Source: Priapulus caudatus
Lineage: Eukaryota; Priapulida; Priapulimorpha; Priapulimorphida; Priapulidae
DNA length: 64,000 nucleotides
Assembly (NCBI RefSeq): GCF_000485595.1
Contig: NW_014577063.1
Coordinates: 789,434-853,433 of the forward strand
Direction of reading: 5' to 3'
How positions within the stretch are numbered: position 1 is the first letter of the stretch; the number at the start of each line of letters is the position of its first letter. A model generated the notes under the pieces. The model saw only the letters and a program-made list of their open reading frames with translations. It was not told where the DNA came from and did not search any database. The translations under genes were made by a program, and so were the position numbers. Below, piece by piece: positions 48,511 to 60,060 of this stretch.

Positions 48511-51500
48511 CTCCGGTGCAGCTGGCGTTCTCAATCGATCATTACTCTGCTATGGTGTGCCTCCACGGAACAGGACCACTGCGTTGTTTCTAGTCGTGCA
48601 GTTGGCACAGGACAACTGGAGACTGTGCCGCTTGCCCATTGTCTGTTCTGGCACACAGATCAGTCAATTCAATAATTTTAGCAAATTTAAATAACACGTA
48701 ATACCATCTGCAGGTGACACTAGTAGACCAGTTTGCAGACGTAGACAATGACAGAAATCTGTTTTTGGGGGTATTATCCTAACTAATTCGTCGCCAGACA
48801 AAATTGTCCTACTAGGGGTTGGTGTTTATTTTATCTAGTCTGTGTCTATACAACTAGGAGACTCATGTTCTCCATGCGCATACATGTAGTGACAGGTAAC
48901 TATCACACCGTTAACACTCACCTGCTTAGTGTTAGCATTATATTCGCAGGCAGTACTGCGTGCGGAATGAGGCTCAGCACACGACCTTAACTACATACAC
49001 ATGTCATACAACATGTATGAGAAAGACGCACATCATTTTCTTACTCAGTCCTTGCCATATAAAGAAGTTCATTCAGGACGTCTGTCGCATAATTTTTCTC
49101 AATGGTATAGATCAACAAAGTTCAGCTAGCTCTTACGCAGCAAAAGCATGATTCGAATAGAAAAAGTCTGAAGTCTCTGCAGTCTTATTGTCCCCAACAG
49201 AAACCAAAATCTAAGAGTGAATCTGTTATCTAAGTTAACATAAATGTACAAGTATTATTTCACTGAACCAAAGTATATGTAATTCCACAACAAAATCCCA
49301 AGTTGAAATTCCAATCATACAATGCCGGCAGTGCCACCTTTAATGTAAATTGCACGAATGTGGCGAACTCAAAATGTAACTTGGATTAAATCGCGAACTA
49401 AACTAAGCAATATGGAGGCAGTCATGTTCACCTTATTCCGTTTGGCGAGCCAACATGGTCATCACAAGCTCACCCTGGAGGAGAGTGGACACGTTTACGT
49501 CAGCATGAGGCATTTCGAACATCGAACTCTCATCTCTTGGTTGGAAAACTTTCGTATAGGCCTGATCTTTCTCCTTGACAATGTTTTCTAAAGCATAAAA
49601 GCATAAAGTAAAATATATATAATATAAATATATATATATATACTATAAACTTGCATGATCATACTGCAACTGGTAGTGGAGAACCTAATGAGCAGCCCAG
49701 TGCAGTAAATATATATATACAATTTTGATCAGTTGAGCCTAGTCTTACTTGGTGTTTAGGCAAGTTAAACTGCTCAATCTTGATAACCCTGTTTAAGGCA
49801 TTGTGTATTGTAAATGCATATTTGCCCCAGTAATGCAGAAATGTTGGCATGTTTAAGCTAATCTGAATTGGAAGTATATTATGCATGCTCAGGCCTCGTG
49901 CTTATTTTCAGATCTGGTTGCTCCCTGTCAAGCAACAGAAAAGGCAATTTTACTCTGGTTTTAACTTGTCAAAAATTTACTTGCAATCTAGAGCCGTTAA
50001 GGTACAATTTTTTAGTTCAGTGGTAATCATATTTACAGTAATATAATTATGGAAAATCGTAATGAAATTACACAACGTCTTATTTTTGCGAGCGTGATTG
50101 CGCAGCTTTTTCTCAATTCCAGGAAAGGAGTTTGCTGTCGCTCTCTCATACCAGGGCTGCCCACCCCCGTACATATTCAGTAAGAAACGTCCCACGGGAC
50201 TGAAACAATCGGCTAGCAGCTATACCCCCCACCCCCCGTTACTTTCAATCAATGCCTTCCAGCCAAGCAGGCGATGTACACAGCGCACGAGTCGTGCACA
50301 GCCGACAGACACGCGGTGCGGCGCGCTTCTTTTGCTCGACTTTCGAAAGAAGTACAAGTGTTAGAAATGCGTCATGCCGATAGCGCACCTGGCTCAAAGG
50401 ATGCTAGGAATTTACACAGCTGGACATTTTTTAGTTGTCCGATCGGGCAACATAAGCCAGAGAATAATTTGTTTCGACGTAGACTTTCACTTTCCGCGGC
50501 ACAATCGACAGACCGAGTTAGTGTCAAGGGCCTGCATCTGCTATACTTGCGTTACAGCAGAAACCAGATAACATAACAATAACAAAAATTCGGTATTCAT
50601 GATAATATATTTCAAGATATTCCTAATGCAACCAGTGGCTGCTTATTCTCTGCCACCTAGTGGTGATTTTCGAAAATATTGGAATTCAAGTTTTGTGAAA
50701 CTAACTGACAACAATGGATGGCATAAGTTCATTTTCCATTCTACCTAGCTCGCAACGCTGACCATGTCAGGTAACTCTAAGGCATGGTGTACGACAGACG
50801 TTTCTGCGTTGTGTTTTTTTTATCAAATTTGACAGTACTAGTATATAATAACTTACCTTTAGCTTGGCTTCTTTTGACTGTTCATCTAGCCCGACAACTT
50901 TCTGATCAGTACAGGAAAAACGCTTTGAGCCCGCAGCTATAAATGTGAATCGATGAATATCCAATCATTATTAATATGATATGTTTAATTCTCAGGTCCG
51001 TTAGGGCCAGCCTTTATATTGGCGGGGGGGGGTCGTTATTTAAATGTTGGAAGATTGTGAGGCACTGAAGCGACCGAGCGAGGAGCAGTATGCGACCGAG
51101 CAGGGGTGAGGTGCTTGGATGGGGTGTCCCGCCTGCCCACACGATGAGATTTTGCGCAATTATTACACTAAAATGGAGTGATCTGGTGCATACCTGAGGC
51201 TGAAATTTCTTGCAATATTATATTTTTTGTTTGCCTGGGCGGGCCTTGAGGGGGGGGTGTTCGTAGCGAACCCCCGCAACCCCCCTTCTACGGGCCCTGA
51301 ATTACTTAGGATTATATTAGGATTAGACTAAAGTTTGCTATAACAGACCAATATGCTAGATTTCAACGACATAGCGCAAACTCACACTTGAAAAAAATGC
51401 TTCTATTAGCAAAGTAGAACTGGGTTGACCCAAAATTACAAAAAAGCCTGTCTATAATTAGTAGTAATGTCGATTGCAATCACAGATGAGTGTGTTTTGC

Positions 51501-52660
51501 GAGATTTTTGTGAGCCTGACGTCCATGTGCTTCTGAGATACCCAATGCATGGTGCCGCGGGTGGTGAGTATTGAATGGTGGGCTGTGACGCTTGACACAA
51601 CTTCATAGAATTAACTGGAAAAAATTTGAACATATACCACAGTATGTTTTCCGTAGTGATAAATAACATTTAACAACTGTTTTCTCAAAGTGATAGCCGA
51701 AAACTTCCCCACTGCTGATAGCTCTCCAACGTTTGCTGAACGGCAGCGCATGACCAAGGACCACCCTGGTCTCCACTTCAGGACCAAACAGGGCCACAAT
51801 TTTACCGTACGATAAGAGTTTGCTTACGCCGCTAGACTAGCGCTGAAACGTGGGCTTGTGGCGTGTGCGCCTGTTAGTACTCTAGTAGCAAAGCCCCAGC
51901 GTAATATGGCATTCTTTTTTGTTTCATAATTGCGATTTTGTTTTATGGTGATTTTAATCAAAGCATATAACAATTTGATTTACACATATAACATCGATTT
52001 ATCATATATAACATTTGATTTATCACATAATATAACATTTGATTTTTATTGCATATAAACATTGATTATCTCATATAATATTTGCTTAGTTTAAATCAAT
52101 ATGTTATAATGAATAAATCAACAATAATTCTGCTCTGTTTAAAATGTTGCACATTATTTGATTTTATATCAGAAAAGGAATCAAACCCAATTCGATCCCG
52201 GCATCAAACGCATTACGTTTTGAAATCGAATGCCTCGATCACGGATCGAATGCTTCGATTCACGGATGCGAATGATTCGATTCGCGATCGAATGATTCGA
52301 TTCGCGATCGAATGCCTTCGATTCGCGATCGAATATTCGATTACGCGACGAATGATTCGATTTGCAGATCCGAGATATATTCGACTTTCGCAAAATATGA
52401 ATTGATTCGATTCCAAGAATCAATGATTCCGATGCAGAAATCGAATCATACGATGCGCTGACAATTTATACGGCCGACCGCGACGTTCCGACTCAAGGCG
52501 CCATCTATCACAACTTGAGCAAAACGGCACATAGTTCAACTGGAGCATTTTTACATTATGAGTAATTAATAATTTCTCTTGTCTTTAGCAGAAGATATCA
52601 ATATAATAATCGTTACATCTATTCTTAGCCATATTGTGAGTGACAATGGGTAAGTATTTG
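48486..52660 (-). pseudogene. PPP1R21: Insertion-riddled copy of the PPP1R21 5' block
   Basis: Aligns in order with 59920-63775 but is about 8 percent longer. Its three exon equivalents are 48511-48647 (137 against 117 bases), 49432-49587 (156 against 144) and 50857-50936 (80 against 69). All are put out of frame by scattered one- or two-base insertions and some deletions, while the splice-site neighbourhoods are still visible. The pattern is what uncorrected long reads look like, so this may be a sequencing artefact rather than a decayed gene. By position it is the natural continuation of the intact exons at 39-47 kb. Confidence 0.8.
50993..51299. mobile_element. hAT-like MITE (CAGGTCC...GGCCTG), noisy copy
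   Basis: Same element as 62209-62462, within the noisy block. G-rich left half, C-rich right half, ends CAGG and CCTG. Confidence 0.6.
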
Positions 52661-54145
52661 AAACGAATGTTTATCGTTCAAAAGCACCACACAGCAAACG
52701 CATCCGGCGAAATACGGCACACACTCGTTTTTGTGTCTATCCAACTTTTGATTAACCTCCCCCGCTCCATACCTCCCATCCTCTATACTCCTCTACCGCC
52801 TCGCGTCTTCTCCCACATCCTTACGGCTCCTGCCCACGCCTTCCTCCAACGAAGAAAACCAAAATTTTTTCCCCCCCCCCTCCACGCTCGACCTCCTCCC
52901 TCTTCTACCACTCTCCCCCCTGCCCACTACGCTCCTCTCTCCCCATCTCCCAACTCCACGACCCTCCCCTCACCACACTTCCTTCCCCTACCTCCTCCCC
53001 CCTCTCTCACCCCAACACACCCTTCTAAACCCTCCTCCTCCGCCCATTCGACTTCTTCCACACACTTCTTACCGCCCTCCTCTACGCTCCTCAGTCTCTC
53101 CCACCATCCTCTACTAACTCGCCTCATTTCTACTTCTCCCTCTCCTCTAACTACCTCCTCCACCTTCTCCAAAAACCATCCTCGACTCCCTCCCTCCTTC
53201 TACCTTCTGCCCCCTCACTACCTCCCCTCTCACCTATCACTCCGCACTCCGCGCCGTCACTCTACCACGATTCTCCCCTCTACCTCCCTCCCTCCTCATA
53301 GCCTCCTCCCGCCCTCCTCGCCCACCACCTTCTAACCCTCCTCCTCCCCCTCCTTACTCTAACCACTTCTCCCGCCTCCCTCTAGGCTCCTCAGCATCTT
53401 CATCCCACCGAATCCTCTACCTACTCTCTTAGCCTTCTCCGCTCTCCTCTACCCTGCCGTCCCACCCTTGGCTCGACGCACCAATCCACTGACACTCCTC
53501 TCTCCAACCCGGCCTCTCACCATTCACCCGTTCACCCCGCCACATTCCCCCCTACCCTGTGTCCCGGTCCGCACCCGCACACCCCACCTTCCTACCCTAC
53601 CCTCCCTACCACCTCTATATGCCTACCACCAAGTCGACATCCTCCCCTCCATTCTGGTGGGACACCCACCATGCTTCCACTGACGTTCACTACCTCCTTC
53701 CTGTACCCTTATCTTCTACCTCCTTTCCTGGTCCCCTTTTCGACGCTCCCCCTTCTCCCCTCCTCAGCTACCTTTCCCACGTCCTATCTACGCTCTTCTA
53801 CCTCCCACCCTTCTCCGCCCTCTCTACTTCCCCACTACCTTCTCCCCTCGTCCTCTAACCAGTTCTCGTCCTTCCTCCTGTAACCCCTTCTCCCCCTCCT
53901 CATATACCTCGTCCCTCTAAAACTGTGAAACTCTCGTGACTCTGAATCGCATTATTCGATTCAACGGATGCGAATCATTCGATTCACAATCGAATCATTC
54001 GATCTGTGAATCGAATCATTCGATCTGTGAATCGAATCATTCGATCTGGTAATCGAAGCATTCTATCCTTGAATCGAAGCATTTGATCCGTGAATGTTAT
54101 ATGTGATAAAATCAACCATGAAACAAAAAATCGAATTATGAAACA
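51906..54145. repeat. 2.2-kb inverted-repeat element with 21-bp subterminal arrays and a pyrimidine core
   Basis: Left end TTTTTTGTTTCATAATTGCGA and right end TCGAATTATGAAACA are inverse copies, followed inward by ATCACATATAACATTTG-type repeats. Next come arrays of 21-base units with the core ATGATTCGATT (52180-52450, and the inverse at 53940-54090). The centre (about 52755-53930) is almost pure C and T on this strand. Long open frames across the core are low-complexity. Confidence 0.7.
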
Positions 54146-55290
54146 AGAGCCGCAGAGCGTCTGGCTCATCTGAGGTCTGTTGCTATGGTTATAAACGTAA
54201 CATTTAAATCGTGCGTAGTGACCCCTTTGTTAGGCGCAGATATGCAGATACACAGTTTGCGTACACATCATTTCAGCAACCTTTGCATTCTGCATACCTC
54301 CCAAATCCCATTGGTTGATACAAATCGAGTGCCTGAAACCACTGGCAGCAGACCAAGACCCGCACGTACAGCACACACACAGCGGCGCCATTGACTACTA
54401 TATAACAACATGGTGTCGAACTCGCCGGCAGTCGCCGGCCGCAGTTTCCACAACTCACCGTTTTAAATCAGTTACAACTCCGGTGTTCCTGCAGGTGACG
54501 CCACTTTCCAACTATAGTTGAAATTGCGGAACATTGCTTAAAAATATACACCCGCGCAATTTTGACAATCGGCCCGCGCCAGAATGCGCTTAACCGAGTT
54601 CGACACCATGTTGTATATATAGTCAATGGCGCCGCGTGTGTGCTGTACGTGCGGGCTTGATCTGCTGCCAGTGCCTGAAACTCCTGTTTTATGGTGCATT
54701 GTGACACAAATCAATGTTTAACCTCCTCTTGAGGGTCAAAAGGTTATCCGACACTTACTCTTCGCATGTCAGCGGAAAGTAAATTTCATGGTCCTTTCAA
54801 TAAAGCCATAAAAATGGTAGCTAGGTCATCGCTGAAAGAAAAAGTTTTTCAATCGCTCCGTCAGACCATGTCCTCAGAAAATGTCTAAAATCTGCCCTGT
54901 GCCCCATTGACCTGTGACCTCCAATTTCGGCACAGTGATGGATTTTCCAACCATGATGCTATACACCGACTATCACGAGCTTAGGTCGAGCCGTTTAGAT
55001 TTGTTCCGCAATTCTGCATTTCCTCCCTATACCTTAAGTTAAGGAGGGAATGTTCCCCCTTCTTTTACACCTCTTGACCTTTGACCGTTGACCCCCAGCG
55101 TCGACATCCAAACTCGTTTTCGGATTAACCCCGCCCCCCAGCACAACACACACACACATCCCGACTTTCGAATCCGTACGTCGAGCCGTTTAGATTCGTG
55201 CCCAACTGTTGACGGACGCACGGACGCACGGACGGACGATCATGCGATTCTACAAGCTGCATCTGACTACGTCAGATGGGCCAACAAAAT
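54143..55290. repeat. Dispersed repeat ending in GACGGACGG...CATCTGACTA (copy 2)
   Basis: Starts AAGAGCCGCAGAGCG then GGCTCATCTGAGG, and ends with CGTACGTCGAGCCGTTTAGA, CCAACTGTTGACGGAC and CTGCATCTGACTACGTCAGA. It shares the ordered blocks listed for 47154. A hAT-like element is nested in its left part. Confidence 0.7.
54340..54673. mobile_element. 334-bp fold-back MITE with 8-bp target duplication, nested
   Basis: Ends CACTGGCAGCAGA and TCTGCTGCCAGTG. Arms of about 85 bases are inverse copies (CCCGCACGTACAGCACACAC, CATGGTGTCGAACTCG). Flanked by CCTGAAAC at 54332-54339 and 54674-54681. The CA...TG ends and 8-base duplication resemble the elements at 256 and 18374, though the inner terminus sequence differs. 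Confidence 0.8.
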
Positions 55291-55962
55291 ACATGCATAC
55301 GCGTACAGTGTACGCGGGCTACTAGTACTACTAGAGTTATGCTTGTACTTGTAAAGTTGTAGTTGTATCAAACGTGTTGGCAAAACGTGACTGTCACTTT
55401 GCCTTTTGTTTTTTGGCACTTTCGAAGCCGGAGGCAAATGGATTGATTACCTTGGAATACTCTGAGGCTAGTTTCTGGTATCTACTGTGTAGATCTACTG
55501 TTGCACTGTCCATAACTTTGCGCTCGATGCAGTTTGGTCAGATTTGAGCAGTATGCATACTCAAAATACACATGACATATAGCAAAGGAGGTGTAACTCT
55601 CAGTTCTTCGCTAGCGGCTACGTCAATCGTACGCATGTAACCGATAAAGCAAACATACAGTATTGTATATCGGTTTGTTACCTATAGGTATAAAAAAGAC
55701 GATTTAATCATAGACATTTTAGATAATAGGATATTTTTGTTCTTTGATGCAGCCTTTATATGTTAATTACTTTTGTTCTGGAATATAAGTAACTACGTAT
55801 TTATCGCCTGGTTTATCTGGATGTCAGCGGACTCTCAACCTTGCTCTCAACATTTTTACCGTAACTTGCGATCCGCTGATAGTGCGCCGACATCAAACAT
55901 AAAATCATGGACGTCGTGTAGGTTGTATTATATCATCTATTCCGTTATTACCACAATAAACC

Positions 55963-56239
55963 ATGGCTGATAGTACATTAGAGAATCAAACTGGACAATC
56001 ACACGGTGGTGGCAGCATGGTAGCGGAAGGTGGTCCCATCATCGACAACTCTATAACATCGCAGTGTTTGTCGTCGGATATATCTGTTCTTTCCAACCCA
56101 CGGAACATGTCTAGTGAGGGGCAGTCGTTTGTCAATTTCGACGACACTTCGTCACTCTTTTCTATAACGTCGTCGCTGTCCGCGCCCGAGCTGCAACAAC
56201 GACTTGTGCAAGTAATTCAAGAAAACAAGCTCCTGAAAG
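55963..56239 (+). CDS. NEMO/optineurin-like exon 1
   Basis: 92 codons plus one base, donor AAAG|GTGATC. It encodes MADSTLENQTGQSHGGGSMV, a Ser/Asp-rich region (FVNFDDTSSLFSI) and the start of the coiled coil. The donor is followed after 17 bases by a long GTT array. Confidence 0.85.
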
Positions 56240-56255
56240 GTGATCCAGTCGCTGC

Positions 56256-56334
<79 letters not shown>

Positions 56335-56386
56335 GGTGATGGTGGTGGTGGTGATGGTGGTGATGGTGTTGTCACCGTCGTCGTCG

Positions 56387-56472
<86 letters not shown>

Positions 56473-59400
56473 AATAATTATGATGATAATGTCTCAGTAC
56501 GTTCAGTACATGTGCTTGTGTTTTTAAATTGTATGCAGTCATTATAATGCAGTAAAGATAAAGGCAGTGGCTATGTTGTGCGCAAACTTGGAATCTTACA
56601 CAAACTTGGAATTTCAGCGCATCCGCAGTTTGGGCAACCAATCTTGAGATTGGGCAAACAGAGGTAAACAGAGCTTGCACAAACATATGATTATTAGGAT
56701 TTCAAATGTTATATCCTAACTATATAATTATAAGGTCGTATACCTTCTTTCCTCAATGTTGTTAGCACCTTTGTATAAATATTAAATGATTATAATAAAT
56801 AATTGGATAAATATGAGATAAATTTCTTCCTATAGTTTGCACCACGCACACCACACACTCGCTATGAGCGGTTGTTGAATCACCGACTGTTTTCAGTTTG
56901 CCCAATCTTGAGATTAGTCAGCCAAACTAGGGAATCCGCAGTTTGGGCAGCACAATCATTGCACAATCTCGAGATTGTGCAGATTCCAAGTTTGGGTACG
57001 ACAGCTACGGGTACGGTAGACGTATCTTAATGTCTCGAGGCTACGGGTACGCGAGTCCATTCGCTTTCATACTTAACGAGACAAAGATGGCGGCGGTGGC
57101 GCCAGATTTCGAAATAACGCCTTGGGAAATAAATTCACGATTTGCGAGTTTAGATGAGCTAGAACCCTAACCCTAAACCTAACCCTAACCCTAACCCTAA
57201 CCCTAACACCAAAAAGGGGCTTCAACGAACGACGGCTACCGTACCTCCAGCCACTGCGAAAGAGGCAACAACGTATTTTCGTATAGTGTATGCGAATGTG
57301 TGTAGCAAAAATGTTCTGGGTTGTGAATCCTATCAGTGTATACAGTTAGCGGCAATATCTGTGGCAAGTTCTGATCTGCCCTAACTCGGTAGGTTTGTTA
57401 ATTCCCACTGATTGGTGTGAAAGTAAGATGTAGTGGGTTCTAGGCAGTTTCAGAACATGAGACGATATAATAACAACGAGCAGCATCGTGATGCATGAAT
57501 GCCTGGTTGTTTATTCCTCACAGACGCTGTGGAGCGTAACACGTCTCTGATGAGGCAGGTTGCAGGATGGAGAGATCAGATATTCAAGATGAGTGAAGAT
57601 ATTGAACATAACAGACAGATGCATGAGCAAGCCAAGAACACTATAATCAGGTTTGATTACCATCTTTGTATAAAGTGTTTTGTGTTGGTGAAGTTGCAGG
57701 GTTCATTAAAAAAGCAACTTATATTCCAGAACACAAACATTTCATTTTTGTGAAGTGACAATCCTATGCTAGTATGCCTGAAATTGCTCAAAGTTCTTAC
57801 CAAGTCCTGGTAAATTAATGCCATGGTTATTACCCGGGAGAACCCTGGGGGTGGCAGCAGTAAATTTCTCATAGTTTACAAAATTCTTGCTCAGGGGCTC
57901 CTGCTCTCCAGTGTTAATTTTTATGTAATGTCTTCAGCTTGCCTCCTTACATAACATGGATCAGGTCATGTAGTTTTTAATTACAGCCTAAACCTAGAGA
58001 AGGAACAGTGTGAAAAACGAATGAAAGCTTTGGAGAAAATCGTCCAAGAATCGACCGAGGTAAGGATGACGGAGGAGAGGGTCTATTAAAATATGTTGTA
58101 TAACAACCCATAATCAAGGCTTCTAGTAGATGGACTTCTATAAAAGATGCAAAATGTTATTGCTTCCAGTGCTAATGCTATTTTTGTGTGTTTATACTAT
58201 CTGGGACATTATCTTGTTGTTTTTTTTCATTCAATTGTTTTCATTCAGCTTTTGGGATTATAAAATATAGACTCCTGAGCATGTTTTTCAGTGTGTCATC
58301 CTAGATGACTGGTAACTTCTTCACTAACGGTAGGGCTCATGATTATCACTAACTCTGGTTTTTCTCTCTGATAACCCGGAATACAATCGCTGAAGATAGG
58401 ATAGCCATTAGGTCCACCATACTTCAGCCTATATTCTTTACACCTTGGATTCCCTTCTTCAACATTTCATTTCCTCCTTTCCAAATGCATCAGTGGGCTG
58501 CATTTCCCGCGACTCATCGCGTCGCATTGTTGCAGGAAGAAGCCAGTGGCGACAGCACGCATCTGATTGACCACCGGCTAGCCGACCTGCGGGACACGGT
58601 GGCCGAGCTTTGTGCAGAAAACAGCCGGCTGCTGCAGGAGAAGACACAGGCCGAGGTGGAGAACGCCAAGCTGAACGATTGCCTGTGGAGCCTCAAGGAT
58701 GAACAAGCGTGCGGGGGCGCGGGGGCCGCCAGCATGCTGAACGATTATGCTGTGGTGCGGCATTTGTCGAACGGAAAGGCCGAGTTGGAGGACCCCTCCT
58801 TGCCTCAAAATTACATAAAGGTACTCAGCGGGGCCATAATAAAAATATTGTTTGTTTGCCTTCACCCGACCGACGCACCAAAAAGGGGCCGACTCAAATT
58901 TTTGTATTGATATTTCCCATTCTTTTTTTTGACAAATTGTATCACTGTACATTATATAAATCTGTAGGCAATGCATTATTATGTACGAAGCAAAACAAAC
59001 ATTCAACATTAAAGGTATCTCCACACAAGCACACCCGAGCATGTAGACACCATGCTGAATTTATAAAAAGACCCGCTTCAAAAAAAAGGCGACCTACCTA
59101 CCCAAACCTTTCAGCCTGGGTCGGGTGAGGGCAAACAAAAAAAAATTTAATTGTGGCCCGGGCAGTGTGGGAACTATGCATATCTAAGCTATATTGATCA
59201 GTTGATAGAATGAGTGACATGGAACTAGAGTCAGAAATCTTAGAAAAATATAACTTGTGTAAAAAATGCTACGTCTTCTATTGAGGTTGTATTATGGTCA
59301 CTATTCTTGCATTTGTGACAATTTTTTGCTCTCACCTGTTCAAACAAAACATACAATAAACATGGTTTCATTTAGTTCATATCTAGTTACCCATTATATA

Positions 59401-59627
59401 CACTGTGCAGTGTGCACATGAGCAAGTACAAAGTGCTATGCCATTTCATTTTGAGCATTGACTCAGTGTATGTGATTAAATTTAATGACAGCATCTATTT
59501 TCCACTGTGTGTAGGATAATGACAGTCAGATGCTGAAAGCTCAGGTGATGTCACTGGTCAGAGAACTTCAGAATCTGGAGAAGAAGAGATTGGAGCCCAC
59601 AGATGAGCTAAAGATGGCACATTCACA
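55963..59627 (+). CDS. NEMO/optineurin-family gene, first five exons (3' half missing)
   Basis: Exons 55963-56239, 57524-57650, 57987-58059, 58536-58820 and 59515-59627, with introns in phases 1, 2, 0, 0. The joined product has a low-complexity acidic/Ser-rich head, then a continuous coiled coil. The segment ELQQRLVQVIQENKLLKDAV followed by ERNTSLMRQ aligns with the conserved start of the first coiled coil in NEMO and optineurin (ENxxL(K/R)(D/E)A xxxN). LKAQVMSLVRELQNLEKKRL matches the KAQVTSLLGELQ / LQVTSLFKELQ segment of that family. These are ubiquitin-binding scaffolds for IKK/TBK1 signalling and selective autophagy. The UBAN domain and C-terminal zinc finger are not in the window: sequence after exon 5 switches to a second PPP1R21 block. 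I cannot decide between IKBKG and OPTN orthology. The ATG at 55963 follows an in-frame stop upstream and starts the longest frame. Confidence 0.8.
56257..56472. repeat. (GTT)n microsatellite just inside intron 1
   Basis: Two blocks of GTT (about 56257-56334 and 56384-56472) separated by GGTGATGGTGGTGGTGATGG. Reading through the donor produces a poly-valine frame that is not real coding. Confidence 0.97.
56583..56994. mobile_element. Inverted-repeat element with internal CAATCTYGAGATTG palindromes
   Basis: Ends CAAACTTGGAATCT and AGATTCCAAGTTTG. Inner copies of CCGCAGTTTGGGCA appear near both ends, and CAATCTTGAGATTG, CCAATCTTGAGATT and CAATCTCGAGATTG palindromes occur three times. No clear target duplication. 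In intron 1 of the NEMO/optineurin-like gene. Confidence 0.65.
57164..57207. repeat. Interstitial CCCTAA array
   Basis: About seven CCCTAA units, one being CCCTAAA, in intron 1. Its flanks do not match the other two telomere-array repeats. Confidence 0.9.
57524..57650 (+). CDS. NEMO/optineurin-like exon 2
   Basis: Preceded by TTCCTCACAG and followed by GTTTGA. It encodes DAVERNTSLMRQVAGWRDQI and EDIEHNRQMHEQAKNTII, heptad-rich coiled coil corresponding to the IKK/TBK1-binding end of the family. Phase 1 in, phase 2 out. Confidence 0.85.
57987..58059 (+). CDS. NEMO/optineurin-like exon 3
   Basis: Preceded by TTAATTACAG and followed by GTAAGG. It encodes LNLEKEQCEKRMKALEKIVQ and ESTE, coiled coil. 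Confidence 0.8.
58536..58820 (+). CDS. NEMO/optineurin-like exon 4
   Basis: Preceded by CATTGTTGCAG and followed by GTACTC; 95 codons, phase 0 both sides, GC-rich. It encodes LADLRDTVAELCAENSRLLQ and EKTQAEVENAKLNDCLWSL, then a Gly/Ala linker (CGGAGAASML). The first half is coiled coil; the second half is less conserved and its donor could lie earlier. Confidence 0.75.
59515..59627 (+). CDS. NEMO/optineurin-like exon 5, last before the assembly break
   Basis: Preceded by GTGTGTAG, donor CACA|GTATGA. It encodes DNDSQMLKAQVMSLVRELQN and LEKKRLEPTDELKMAHS. The following 60 bases run into TAGTAT repeats and then the duplicated PPP1R21 block. Confidence 0.75.
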
Positions 59628-59659
59628 GTATGAAAATTTTACCTCCCTGCATTTTGGAA

Positions 59660-59745
59660 ACGTAACATAGTATTTACATAGTATTTACATAGTATTACAT
59701 AGTATAGTATAGTATAGTATGGTATGGTATGGTATATTACCCCCC
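59660..59745. repeat. (TTTACATAG / TAGTA)n simple repeat at a junction
   Basis: Short AT-rich tandem words separating the NEMO/optineurin exons from the second PPP1R21 block; a plausible place for a misjoin. Confidence 0.85.
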
Positions 59746-59754
59746 CACGTCCCG

Positions 59755-59925
59755 AATATCGTGACCGTACGTCGAGCCGTTTAGATTTGTGCCCAACTGT
59801 TGACGGACGGACGGACGCTCGCACGGACGGACGGACGGACGCTCGCACGGACGGACGGACGGACGGACGGACGATCATGCGATTCTACAAGCTGCATCTG
59901 ACTATGTCAGATGAGCTAAAAACCA
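59755..59925. repeat. Dispersed repeat, 3' fragment (copy 3)
   Basis: Contains CGTACGTCGAGCCGTTTAGA, CCAACTGTTGACGGACGG, an expanded GACG array and CTGCATCTGACTATGTCAGA ending TGAGCTAAAA: the right end of the repeat seen at 47154 and 54143. Confidence 0.8.
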
Positions 59926-59943
59926 TGCCTACTAGTCCATTAC

Positions 59944-60060
59944 CTCCGTGTGCAGCTGGGCGTTCTCCTCGATCTTACTCTGCAGTTCCTCACTGAGGAC
60001 ACTGTTGTTAGTCGTGGCAGTTGCACAGGACAACGGAGACTGTGCTTGCCCTTGTCTGTT
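59944..60060 (-). CDS. PPP1R21: PPP1R21 exon (linker and start of second coiled coil), clean copy
   Basis: 39 codons, acceptor CTGTGTGCAG, donor GTAATGG, phase 0. It encodes NRQGQAQSPLSCATATTN and VLSEELQSKIEENAQLHTE, matching the vertebrate DEDLQKKIEENERLH segment. In protein order the next exon is the intact one at 46646-46810 (LYEKEAVYKK), 13 kb away and across the NEMO/optineurin exons in this assembly. Confidence 0.9.

Noticed and set aside
52640-53335. 231-codon Pro/Ser/Thr-rich open frame
   Set aside because: Low-complexity translation of the pyrimidine-rich core of a repeat element within an error-rich block; the clean copy does not preserve it.
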